From Halanaerobiales bacterium (lineage in GTDB: Bacteria; Bacillota_F; Halanaerobiia; DY22613), in the NCBI GenBank assembly GCA_023128035.1, contig JAGMES010000007.1:1-64000 (forward strand): a stretch of DNA of 64,000 nt, in the 5' to 3' direction. Below, piece after piece: positions 9,277 to 17,415 of the stretch; the first letter of the stretch is position 1; the number at the start of each line of letters is the position of its first letter. Both the position numbers and the translations under genes were made by a program. Under the pieces are notes generated by a model, which made no database searches, was not told the origin of the DNA, and saw nothing but the letters and a program-made list of their open reading frames with translations.

Positions 9277-10884
9277 TTACCACCTGATCTGAAGAGGAAT
9301 ATATTCTTCCAATTCACCAGTTATGTATTTTGCTAACATTCTCGCTTGTATCTCGAATGCTCGCTGATAAGTTATTTGATAATTAAAAACAGGATGCTTC
9401 AATTCTGTTTTCTTTCTTTGTTCATAATGAGAAAGAAATTTCTTAAATGCAGGTTGTTTTAATTTTAGTTGACCAATTTCTTCAAAATCTTCTTCTGCAA
9501 TAATACCTGAATTCAAGACATACAAAACCATCTGATCTACAATTAATGGTCTGAACTCTTCCATTAAATCCAATGCTAAAGAAGGTTTTCCATAGCGATC
9601 TTTATGAAGAAATCCAATGTAAGGATCCAACCCAACTACACGGCAATATCCTTCGATATCACGAGTTAACAGTGTATATCCCAAACTTAAGAGCGCATTG
9701 ACTGGATCTTTTGGAGGTCTGCGATTTCTTTTTTTAAAGTGTATTTCTCCAGAAAGAAGTGAATCTATAGATTGGAAATACAATTTAGTTGCATAACCTT
9801 CCAATCCACGTAAAGAATCTATACTTTCTGAATCCTCAAGTTTCTTCAAAATATTTTTTAAGTTTTTAATTGCTTTAGCTGTTTCTTCATCTTTTTTAGC
9901 CTGGTTCCTTTTTTGCAGCAATACACGCATATTGTAAATCTTTCCTTTGATAAATTGGCAACTTAAGTTCTTACAAAACTCTTCATCCTCAGATAAAAGT
10001 ATTTGCTTTTTTCGTAAGATACCATTCTTATTAGTGGATGGTATCAATGTCCCCTCGTACTTACCATAATAATTCAAGTAAACAACTTCAATGTTATTCT
10101 TTAAAAGCAAAGCGATAACTGGATGAGAAAGATTAACTCGTCCAAGCAACACTACTTTTCGAATCTTGATAATTGGAACCTCTTTAATAACTTTTTCTTC
10201 TTCTTTAATAATTAACCGATTATACTTCTTGCTTATCTCTACATCATTTGTAGTTATATAAAGCACCTCACGCTCATCTAAAACAGGCATAACCCTTCCT
10301 TTTCTATTCGCTTTCTTCTGATGAATTTGATCTACCTCTTCTGGTAAACACTGTTCTTTTAGACTGCAGCCCTCGCATTTTTGAGAATACTCTGTCTCAG
10401 GACACCTTGATTCTTCAATCATCTGACGTGCTTCACTAATAGCAGTCAAAGTCTGCGTTCTTAAAATTTCATCAAATTCTACCATTACTCTTTTTTTAGA
10501 ACCATAGTAATATATGTATCCATAATCTACCGTTTGATTATAATTTTCTTCTATCAATAAAGCTTGAGCGCATAATTGTACTCGATGATTTAGCCAATCT
10601 CCCATTTTACCTCTTTTATATTCTACAGGAATATACTGTTCTCCATCCATTTCTAAAACATCAAACCGCGCTGCAATTCCAAGAATGTCTGATTTTAATG
10701 AAAAAGAAAAAATTTTGTTACCCTCAATATTGACTGAGCTTGTTTCACCGTCAATTCTTTTATGTTTGATCTGTCCATCAACCAAATAGTGATTCTCAGC
10801 CTCGATATGTTCAACTTCTCGATAATAAAAAAGCTTCTGGCAATACACAAAAGAATTTAACGCAGACGCTCCAATTATATCCAT
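9277..10884 (-). CDS. cas4-cas1: Cas4-Cas1 fusion, spacer processing and integration
   Basis: Residues 1 to about 185 are Cas4: a first cysteine in NSFVYCQKLFYYREVEH, the nuclease residues in RFDVLE and PVEYKRGK, the QLCAQALLIEE helix and a CxxC-containing cluster ending CSLKEQC, together binding Fe-S. Residues about 200-535 are Cas1. The catalytic Glu is in LEGYATKLYF, with His and acidic residues in GLDPYIGFLHKDRYGKPSLA and DLMEEFRP. Known role: Cas4 trims prespacers and selects for PAM; Cas1 integrates them with Cas2. The fusion is well known in type I-U/I-G systems and less usual beside a type III-A effector. It is followed immediately by cas2. Confidence 0.95.
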   Translation of the reverse strand: MDIIGASALNSFVYCQKLFYYREVEHIEAENHYLVDGQIKHKRIDGETSSVNIEGNKIFSFSLKSDILGIAARFDVLEMDGEQYIPVEYKRGKMGDWLNHRVQLCAQALLIEENYNQTVDYGYIYYYGSKKRVMVEFDEILRTQTLTAISEARQMIEESRCPETEYSQKCEGCSLKEQCLPEEVDQIHQKKANRKGRVMPVLDEREVLYITTNDVEISKKYNRLIIKEEEKVIKEVPIIKIRKVVLLGRVNLSHPVIALLLKNNIEVVYLNYYGKYEGTLIPSTNKNGILRKKQILLSEDEEFCKNLSCQFIKGKIYNMRVLLQKRNQAKKDEETAKAIKNLKNILKKLEDSESIDSLRGLEGYATKLYFQSIDSLLSGEIHFKKRNRRPPKDPVNALLSLGYTLLTRDIEGYCRVVGLDPYIGFLHKDRYGKPSLALDLMEEFRPLIVDQMVLYVLNSGIIAEEDFEEIGQLKLKQPAFKKFLSHYEQRKKTELKHPVFNYQITYQRAFEIQARMLAKYITGELEEYIPLQIRW

Positions 10885-10958
10885 AAAAAATACCTCCTAT
10901 TTACTAGATACTTCTAGTATTGGGAAGTTTGAGTGTTTTTAAACATAGAATTATGATT

Positions 10959-11440
10959 TTTAGGAGTCCTCTGTAGGAATTCTGTTTATTGTTACTGAGC
11001 AATTTACAGTTTGGGTTGATTTGAAAACATTAAAGTTTCAATTCCTCAATAGGAAGTATGTTTATTGTTACTGGTAAAGACTAGTGGATTCTTAACTAGT
11101 CTTTTTATTTTAGTTTCAATTCCTCTACAGGAAGTATGTCTATTGTTACGAGATTAAAAAAGGCTTAAGGAGTTTTCTTGGGAAGTTTCAATTCCTCTAC
11201 AGGAAGTATGTCTATTGTTACTTCCGCGTTTGATGAAGTCTGCTGCCTCCTCGTCTTGTTTCAATTCCTCTACAGGAAGTATGTCTATTGTTACATAACA
11301 CCCGCTGCGTGGTCGTGAGTTATTGTGTGTTTCAATTCCTCTACAGGAAGTATGTCTATTGTTACGGTTGGCTGAAGCTTTAGGGGGAGAAACTTTAGTA
11401 ACAGTTTCAATTCCTCTACAGGAAGTATGTCTATTGTTAC
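10959..11440 (-). CRISPR. CRISPR array B: seven 37-bp repeats, six spacers
   Basis: Repeats at 10959-10995 (strongly decayed), 11035-11071 (two changes), 11113-11149, 11185-11221, 11258-11294, 11329-11365 and 11404-11440. Spacers are 39, 41, 35, 36, 34 and 38 bp. Same repeat and orientation as array A, with decay again at the low-coordinate, leader-distal end. Some spacers (for example 11222-11257) are much more GC-rich than the host DNA, as expected for foreign origin. The spacer at 11072-11112 holds a perfect hairpin (see its own entry). Confidence 0.97.
11076..11104. other. Perfect terminator-like hairpin inside a spacer
   Basis: AAAGACTAGT (11076-11085) and ACTAGTCTTT (11095-11104) form a 10-bp stem with a 9-nt loop, followed on the plus strand by TTATTTTA. 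It lies wholly within spacer 2 of array B, so it was probably copied from an intrinsic terminator of the invader. Confidence 0.8.
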
Positions 11441-11737
11441 TCTACCCCTTACAAACCCTTGATACTACTGGGCTCAAAATCAACTTTCCACACCAGATTC
11501 ATTTTCGACAATTTTCAACTACTTTCTACAATCTCCACAAATAGCTTCACCCCTCACAAATGGCGTCATTTCAACGTTTATCACCATTCCCGCACCAGAC
11601 GGGGATTTTTGCCGTCTCACACTGGTATGGGTTTTTGCTATCATCTCTATATTAACACTTTCTACATTAAATTGAATTTTCCTCCCTCTCTTTAAACTTA
11701 TTATTCCCAAAAGTTACAAACAATAGTCAGCCAAATT
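11441..11737 (-). repeat. CRISPR leader copy 3 (array B)
   Basis: About 297 bp next to the first repeat of array B, near-identical to 8636-8931. The segment 11738-11902 between it and the Rpn gene is AT-rich and shows no gene or clear signal. Confidence 0.9.
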
Positions 11738-11902
11738 ATTTCAGCTCAACTGATATTTTCTATTAACTAACACACCAAAAAAAGGGCAAAAAAACTCAAT
11801 TCAAGAAAATGCAAAACAACCAATTCATCCCCTTCTTACACAAAATCATAGAAGAAAGAGATGGATTGTCTTTCAAGATAAAAACTATAATATTTTAATC
11901 GC

Positions 11903-12826
11903 TCATTGTAATTTTTGAACCTCATCATGAGATAAACCTGTAAATTCCATTACTTTTGAAATCCTCATCTTTGCTAATAGCATTTTCTTAGCGATTTCCC
12001 TCATCGCCTCTATTTTACCTTCTATTACACCTTCCTTCCGTCCTATCATTTTACCTTCCTTCCGTCCTATCTCAATACCTTCCACTCTACCTTTAAGTCG
12101 ATAAGATGATACAAATTCCATGCACTTCTTTACCTCCTTTTTTTCAAATTCATTTTTTATTCTCATTTGAAAAAATTCTTCATCTTTCTCAGTAATAGGC
12201 AAATACGTCTCAAAAAATTTTATTAAAAAATCTGTCTTCATATCATCTAATCTCATTCTTGTCACCATTCGTAAAAACTCTAACTTCACTTTGATCTTCT
12301 CTTTCTCGGTCCAATCCATTTTGCTTATTAGTGCAGCTGCAACAGGGTTATTGCTTTTTATATACTTCTTCCAAGATTCTTTTCTTAACTGAATTTTTAA
12401 AAACTTGAACTCCAAAATTTTTAAAAATGGTAACTCTATTATAAAACTATCTGGTTCTATAACTTTTGTTTCATGAGAATAAATAACTATTGGAATGATT
12501 ATACGTCTATGCTTTTTATACAACTCCATAAAATAATTATACATTCGTGAGTTATAGTTAACTTTTCTCTGTGCTTGACTTTCTACATGAATTAAAACTA
12601 TTCCATCTTCGCCTTTTAATTTAGTTTCAACAAAAATATCTACATATTGCTTTTTTAATTTCTCATAATCTATAATTTCCTCTCTTAAAAACTTTACATA
12701 ATTTTTGTCCATCACTCTAAATATTTCAGGAAAAAATAATTCTACAAACTCTACAAAAAAAGTTTCTAAAAGAGTTTTAAATAAAGCATCATGCGGTGTT
12801 ACCTTTCCGTTATCCAAATCTGACAT
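11903..12826 (-). CDS. Rpn-family (recombination-promoting) PD-(D/E)XK nuclease
   Basis: 307 residues. The N-terminal THDALFKTLLETFFVEFVELF-type start (here VTPHDALFKTLLET), then YVDIFVETKL and LIHVESQAQRK, are the signature of the Rpn/YhgA transposase-like nuclease family; D and E/xxQ residues of the PD-(D/E)XK core sit near residues 62-85. The C-terminal 60 residues are a charged helix with repeated GRKEGxxxGRKEG units and a final small helix-turn-helix-like end. Such proteins often occur in many genomic copies. Rpn proteins are reported to act as endonucleases promoting recombination and, in some bacteria, phage defence. Its closeness to CRISPR suggests a defence-related neighbourhood only. 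Confidence 0.8.
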   Translation of the reverse strand: MSDLDNGKVTPHDALFKTLLETFFVEFVELFFPEIFRVMDKNYVKFLREEIIDYEKLKKQYVDIFVETKLKGEDGIVLIHVESQAQRKVNYNSRMYNYFMELYKKHRRIIIPIVIYSHETKVIEPDSFIIELPFLKILEFKFLKIQLRKESWKKYIKSNNPVAAALISKMDWTEKEKIKVKLEFLRMVTRMRLDDMKTDFLIKFFETYLPITEKDEEFFQMRIKNEFEKKEVKKCMEFVSSYRLKGRVEGIEIGRKEGKMIGRKEGVIEGKIEAMREIAKKMLLAKMRISKVMEFTGLSHDEVQKLQ

Positions 12827-12997
12827 CCAATCACTCCTAGATACAATTTATTTAAATCTAAGGTGCTGAATATTTTGCTAAGCAGTAGGCTGATTTAATG
12901 CTTTAATAAGTTAATTAGGTAAATTTATATTTTTACAGGAAAGGTAATATTTTATATATTAATTTTATCATCAATTCCGTTAAATATCAAGACTTTT

Positions 12998-13026
12998 TTG
13001 ACAAAATTATCTTTAACTCGTTAAAT
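12998..13026 (+). promoter_or_regulatory. Likely sigma-A promoter for the XRE regulator
   Basis: TTGACA (12998-13003), a 17-bp spacer and TTAAAT (13021-13026), about 145 bp upstream of the XRE start. The rest of 12827-13171 is AT-rich with nothing else I can identify. Confidence 0.45.
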
Positions 13027-13171
13027 TTTTAATTATGTAAAACACTATAGATTTGCTACTTAGATCTTCACAACTAAAAAAATATAGTTCTTTACCAATG
13101 CAGGACAAATACTTAATCAAAAAGAATATTTAGATAGGCTCTAAAAGATCTATTGAAAGGTGGCAAAAGAA

Positions 13172-13507
13172 ATGACTCTAGGAGAAAGATTAAAACAGGC
13201 TAGAAAACAAAAAGGCTTAACACTTGTACAAGTCGAAAACCTCACTAACGTTTCTCAATCATATCTATCAAAAATTGAACGTGGTCAAAGAAAAAAACCA
13301 TCTTTAGAGCTTATCAGAAATTTAGCCAAATTATATAAAGTTGATTTAAATTGGGTGATTGAAGGTTTTAAAGAATATGGTATTAATGATGAAAATAAAA
13401 GAAGAAAAAAAGAAGCTATTGTCGAACAACTTAATTATGTATCTGAAAAAGACTTGGAGACTATTTTAGACATTATTAAAGTATTTGTTGATAAAAAGAA
13501 GGAATAG
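13172..13507 (+). CDS. XRE-family helix-turn-helix regulator
   Basis: About 111 residues. The first 65 are a classic XRE/Cro domain: LGERLKQARKQKGLTLVQVE, then VSQSYLSKIERGQRKKPSLE as turn and recognition helix. The tail (KEAIVEQLNYVSEKDLETILDIIKVFV) is helical and probably dimerises the protein. I chose the ATG at 13172 because AAAGGTGG lies 8 nt upstream; an in-frame GTG at 13160 falls inside that ribosome site. It is a lone gene between the Rpn gene and the peptide transporter; its target is unknown. SinR-like or prophage-type repressors are equally possible. Confidence 0.85.
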   Translation: MTLGERLKQARKQKGLTLVQVENLTNVSQSYLSKIERGQRKKPSLELIRNLAKLYKVDLNWVIEGFKEYGINDENKRRKKEAIVEQLNYVSEKDLETILDIIKVFVDKKKE

Positions 13508-13523
13508 TTTAAAAAACACAAAA

Positions 13524-13554
13524 AATCCTTTGAGCCACCACCGCCCAAAGGATT
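13524..13554 (-). terminator. Terminator of the peptide transporter operon
   Basis: AATCCTTTG pairs with CAAAGGATT around a GC-rich loop. On the minus strand it is followed by T6, GTG and more T. It comes 10 bp after the dppC stop and also faces the end of the XRE gene, so it may serve both. Confidence 0.8.
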
Positions 13555-13563
13555 CACACACAC

Positions 13564-14481
13564 TTAATTTTTCAACTTCGGATCAAGAGCATCTCTAAGC
13601 CCATCACCCAAAAGATTAAAACCCAATACATTCAGCATAATCGCTAGTCCTGGAAAAGTTACCACCCAAGGTGCCAACTGTAAAGCAGAACGAGCATCAC
13701 TTAACATAGCCCCCCACTCTGGTGTAGGTGGTTGTGCTCCTAAGCCTAAGAAACTCAAACCTGCTGCACTCAATATAGCAGAAGCAATACTCAATGTAGA
13801 TTGGACAATAAGTGGGCCCATACTATTTGGCAAAAGGTGTCTCATAATAATCCTAAACTCTGTTGCACCAAGTGCTTTAGCTGCCTGTACATATTCACTT
13901 TCTTTAATTGATAATACAGAAGAACGAATGATCCGTGCAAATTGTGGAATATTTACAATACTAATCGCAATCATTGCATTTTGCAGATTAGGACCTAATA
14001 TGGCAACAATAACTATCGCCAACAAGATATACGGAAACGCCAACAGGATATCAATAGCCCTCATTATCAAAAGATCTGCCAGTCCCCCAAAGTAACCTGC
14101 GATAACTCCCAACGTAACACCAAAGACCAGGGCCAGACTTATCGTTATAACCCCAATCAAGAGTGAATATCTTGCTCCATAAATTAGCCTACTCAAGATA
14201 TCTCTTCCCAACTCATCTGTCCCTAAGAGATATTTCGCTGATGGTGTCTTATACCGTTGCAAAATATTTTGCTTGATTGGATCATGTGGTGCTATAAATG
14301 GTGCAAAAACGGCTGCAATGATGATCAATGCAATGATTGCCATCCCCACAATAGCCATCTTATTTTTCAAAATACGTTTCCAAATAGATTTCCAATAACT
14401 TTCTCCATACTCAACCACTACTTGCTCATCAGTTATATCAACATCATGAACTGCTGCTAATTTGCTACTCATTTCCTCCAC
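13564..14481 (-). CDS. dppC: Peptide ABC transporter permease, DppC/OppC type
   Basis: 305-residue inner-membrane permease with six predicted membrane segments. The N-terminal cytoplasmic arm ends at SIWKRILKNKMAIVGM, followed by HDPIKQNILQRYKTPSAKYLLGTDELGRDILSRL-type text (GTDELGRDILSRLIYG is diagnostic for DppC/OppC). The EAA loop, ATPase contact site, is EYVQAAKALGATEFRIIMRH. It is the last gene of dppA-dppB-dppC. No ATPase genes follow, because a terminator comes right after, so DppD/DppF must be supplied from elsewhere. Substrate (di-, oligopeptide, nickel or other) cannot be settled. Confidence 0.93.
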   Translation of the reverse strand: MEEMSSKLAAVHDVDITDEQVVVEYGESYWKSIWKRILKNKMAIVGMAIIALIIIAAVFAPFIAPHDPIKQNILQRYKTPSAKYLLGTDELGRDILSRLIYGARYSLLIGVITISLALVFGVTLGVIAGYFGGLADLLIMRAIDILLAFPYILLAIVIVAILGPNLQNAMIAISIVNIPQFARIIRSSVLSIKESEYVQAAKALGATEFRIIMRHLLPNSMGPLIVQSTLSIASAILSAAGLSFLGLGAQPPTPEWGAMLSDARSALQLAPWVVTFPGLAIMLNVLGFNLLGDGLRDALDPKLKN

Positions 14482-14492
14482 ACCCCTCTACT

Positions 14493-15497
14493 TTAACTAT
14501 AATTAATCCTAGGATCGACGAACGAATATGTTAAATCTACAAATAAATTTATCAGAACAAAGATCATAGCTATCACTAAAACACTACCCTGTACAACTGG
14601 GAAATCCCGTGCCATGATTGCATCATATGATAATTTACCAATCCCGGGCCATGAAAATATCGTTTCTGTTAGAACCGCTCCACCCAAAAGACTTCCAAAC
14701 TGTAAACCAATAACAGTAATAATAGGAATTAGTGCATTACGAAGAGCATGTTTATAAATTACAACCTTAGCATCCAAGCCTTTTGCATAAGCAGTACGGA
14801 TAAAATCATGATGCAAAACTTCCAACATACTGGAACGAGTCATTCTTGCAATAATAGCCATCGGAATAGTACCCAAAGCGATACCTGGTAAAATTAAATG
14901 TGTTAGAACATCTTTAAGAGCTGTAAAATTCCCTGTCAGTACACTATCCATAACATATAAATTAGTAATTCGCTCTAACTCTACCCCAACAGTCAAACGC
15001 GCGGAAGGTGGTAACCATCCCAACTTAACACTAAATAACCAAATTAACATCAGACCTAACCAGAATATCGGCATAGAAACACCAAATAGTGCTACCACCA
15101 TACTAGTATTATCAAAAAAAGAATTTTGCTTTGATGCTGCCAAAATTCCAACTGGTACTCCAATAAGAATAGCGAAAGTCATCGCAAAAATTGCCAATTC
15201 TGCAGTAGATGGGAATCGCTCACCAATCTCTTCACTCACAGAATGATTAGAAACAATTGATCTTCCTAAATCAAAACGCATTAATCGCTGAAAAAATTTA
15301 AAATATTGAACAAGAAGTGGTTCATTAAGACCTAGATCTTCTCTCAATTGATCTAACATCTCTGGAGTTCCTTTTTCGCCTAACATAATAACTGCAGGAT
15401 CTCCTGGAACCATGTGTATCATCACAAAGATTAAAAATGATACTCCTAATAATATAGGGATCAGAAATAATAGTCGTTTTATTAGATAATTAATCAT
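14493..15497 (-). CDS. dppB: Peptide ABC transporter permease, DppB/OppB type
   Basis: 334 residues. The N-terminal helix YLIKRLLFLIPILLGVSFLI followed by HMVPGDPAVIMLGEKGTPE is the standard DppB/OppB opening, then QLREDLGLNEPLLVQYFKF. The EAA loop is near residues 230-250 (HDFIRTAYAKGLDAKVVIYKHALRNALIP), and the end VDLTYSFVDPRINY is typical. It lies 11 bp upstream of dppC and about 100 bp after dppA, from which it is separated by a strong hairpin. Confidence 0.94.
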   Translation of the reverse strand: MINYLIKRLLFLIPILLGVSFLIFVMIHMVPGDPAVIMLGEKGTPEMLDQLREDLGLNEPLLVQYFKFFQRLMRFDLGRSIVSNHSVSEEIGERFPSTAELAIFAMTFAILIGVPVGILAASKQNSFFDNTSMVVALFGVSMPIFWLGLMLIWLFSVKLGWLPPSARLTVGVELERITNLYVMDSVLTGNFTALKDVLTHLILPGIALGTIPMAIIARMTRSSMLEVLHHDFIRTAYAKGLDAKVVIYKHALRNALIPIITVIGLQFGSLLGGAVLTETIFSWPGIGKLSYDAIMARDFPVVQGSVLVIAMIFVLINLFVDLTYSFVDPRINYS

Positions 15498-15551
15498 TTT
15501 TTATACCTCCAATTTACTTACAACTATAGGACAGAGATATGCATCATTAGT

Positions 15552-15585
15552 AAAATGTATGCGGTCAAGTGACCGCATACATTTT
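15552..15585 (-). other. Sixteen-bp perfect hairpin between dppA and dppB
   Basis: AAAATGTATGCGGTCA (15552-15567) and its exact complement (15570-15585) with a 2-nt gap. There is no long T-run on the minus strand. It probably acts as a partial terminator or 3' stabiliser that keeps the binding-protein mRNA more abundant than the permease mRNA, a common arrangement in binding-protein operons. Confidence 0.7.
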
Positions 15586-15597
15586 AATTTGTTTGAT

Positions 15598-17157
15598 CTA
15601 TTTTAGCCAAACTGAATTTAATTTTTCAATACCAAGTGGACTTGGAATATAATCCATAACATTATCTCTCAATCCCAAAGGAGGAGTAGAATGTACCAGG
15701 TTTACATTTGGAGCATCATTATGAGCAATAACCTGAGCTTCTTTATAAAGAGCTGCTCTTTCATCTTTATCAAAGGTTACCTGTGCTTGGGTCAACAATT
15801 CATGAAGTTCATCATTCTGATAGAGACTGCCTTTAGTATTATTTTTATCAAGCAATGTATAAAGGAAGTTATCTGGATCTCCATTATCTCCTGTCCAACC
15901 TGAGAGATAAGCTTCTGCTTCACCAGCACGTAATTTAGCAAGATAAGTACTCCAATCATAAGAAACAATTTCAGCCTCAATACCAACTTCAGCCAGGAAC
16001 TGTTGAAGTGCCTGAGCAATCAGTTTTGGTTGTGGCATATATGGTCTTGGCACTGGCATTGCCCACAGTTTCATCTTAAATCCATTAGGGTAACCTGCTT
16101 CAGCTAAAAGCTGTTTTGCTTTCTTAGGATTATATTCATAATCTTGAATATCATCATTATGACCCCAAATAGATGGTGGTAAAGTATTTTTAGCAGGAAT
16201 TGCTAAACCAGCGTAAAATGCATCAATGATTGTCTGCTTATCAATGGCATGGTTAATAGCCTGACGCACTTTAGGATTCTTGAATTGTTCAAATCTCTGG
16301 TTCATAAATAAATACCCAACGTTCATACTAGGACGTAATACCAGCTTTAATCCCTTTGCTTTTTTGAGGATCTGTACATCATTTGGATTAACCCCATCAA
16401 TTAAGTGAACAGAACCAGCCTGTAATTCCATAAATCTCGCACCATTATCAGGAATGGAACGGAAAACGATCTTATCTAAGTAGGGTTTTTCACCCCAGTA
16501 ATCTGGATTTGCTTCAACAATGATTCTATCACCTTTTACCCATTCAGCAAATTTAAATGCTCCTGTACCAACAGGATGTGTAAAATAATCTACTCCCCAC
16601 TCTTGAATAGCAGTAGGACTGGAAATAGAAAATGCGGTCATAGCCAGATTAGATATAAAAGTTGCAAATTTTTGAGTTAATACAAATTGAACTGTGTAAT
16701 CATCGATAGCGATTACATCTTGAATAACCCCTGGTGTACCATTAAACATATAAGAATAATATAAGAATTTTCCTTCTTCATGATATGGATGGTCTACTAA
16801 TCTCCAACGATCAAAATTAAATTTAACAGCTTCAGCATTAAATAGAGTTCCATCCTGGAATTTAACATCTTTTCGTAATTTAAAAGTCCAGGTTAAGCCA
16901 TCATCACTAACAACCCAGGAAGTTGCCAATGATGGGCGAACCTCAGTTTTCCCTGGCACAAACTCAACCAAAGTATCGAAAATCTGTAGAGCAACTTTAT
17001 ATGATTCACCATCTGTCTCACGAATAGGGTCTAAACCAACAGAGTCACCACCACGACCATAAATCAATGTTCCACCATACTTTGGTCCTTCAGCTAAGAT
17101 AATTCCACTCAAAGCAAAAACCATAATTAACATTAAAACCGTAATTTTTTTCATCAT
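15598..17157 (-). CDS. dppA: Family 5 extracellular solute-binding protein, peptide type, no lipobox
   Basis: 519 residues. A signal peptide covers residues 1-22 (MMKKITVLMLIMVFALSG then IILA/EG). It has a signal peptidase I-like end and no cysteine, unlike the lipid-anchored binding proteins usual in monoderm Firmicutes. The mature part carries the SBP family 5 marks: LIYGRGGDSVGLDPIRETDG, LATSWVVSDDGLTWTFKLRKDVKFQDG, and FNFDRW. It binds peptides or a similar ligand outside the inner membrane and feeds DppB/C. First gene of its operon, with GAGGAGG just upstream. Confidence 0.92.
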   Translation of the reverse strand: MMKKITVLMLIMVFALSGIILAEGPKYGGTLIYGRGGDSVGLDPIRETDGESYKVALQIFDTLVEFVPGKTEVRPSLATSWVVSDDGLTWTFKLRKDVKFQDGTLFNAEAVKFNFDRWRLVDHPYHEEGKFLYYSYMFNGTPGVIQDVIAIDDYTVQFVLTQKFATFISNLAMTAFSISSPTAIQEWGVDYFTHPVGTGAFKFAEWVKGDRIIVEANPDYWGEKPYLDKIVFRSIPDNGARFMELQAGSVHLIDGVNPNDVQILKKAKGLKLVLRPSMNVGYLFMNQRFEQFKNPKVRQAINHAIDKQTIIDAFYAGLAIPAKNTLPPSIWGHNDDIQDYEYNPKKAKQLLAEAGYPNGFKMKLWAMPVPRPYMPQPKLIAQALQQFLAEVGIEAEIVSYDWSTYLAKLRAGEAEAYLSGWTGDNGDPDNFLYTLLDKNNTKGSLYQNDELHELLTQAQVTFDKDERAALYKEAQVIAHNDAPNVNLVHSTPPLGLRDNVMDYIPSPLGIEKLNSVWLK

Positions 17158-17291
17158 CTCTTCTTCCTCCTCATTTACTCTGCTACGTTAATTGTACTCA
17201 AATTCTGTTTTTACGTGCTCCCTACTCTACTACACCACCCTTCTTAAAAATTCAAAATGTACGTGCACGAAAAACTAATGTTCATACTGTA

Positions 17292-17321
17292 TTACTTTAG
17301 TATTAGACATCACTAAAGTAA
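17292..17321. promoter_or_regulatory. Nine-bp inverted repeat upstream of dppA
   Basis: TTACTTTAG (17292-17300) and CTAAAGTAA (17313-17321), 12 nt apart, about 135 bp upstream of dppA. It may be an operator or a weak hairpin. The remainder of 17158-17367 shows two CACGTA half-sites and no promoter I would defend. Confidence 0.35.
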
Positions 17322-17372
17322 ATCCTTCTTTAAAATTTAAGTTTAAATATTATGCTTTTTCAGATAACTATA

Positions 17373-17399
17373 AAAGACACCCTGCAATAGGATGTCTTT
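17373..17399 (-). terminator. Terminator of the lysine/DAP operon
   Basis: AAAGACACCCT pairs with AGGATGTCTTT (one mismatch) with a 5-nt loop. On the minus strand TTTTATAGTT follows, a short U tract. It is located 17 bp after the end of the aminotransferase gene. Confidence 0.65.
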
Positions 17400-17415
17400 A
17401 TATAAATTAATTGCT

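Noticed and set aside
11323..11710. Open frames across array B and its leader
   Set aside because: Same reason: repeat units and leader sequence, no ribosome sites, and same pseudo-peptides in both leaders.
11903..12826. Active insertion sequence
   Set aside because: Although this family is sometimes called transposase-like, there are no terminal inverted repeats or target duplications that I can see around the Rpn gene.
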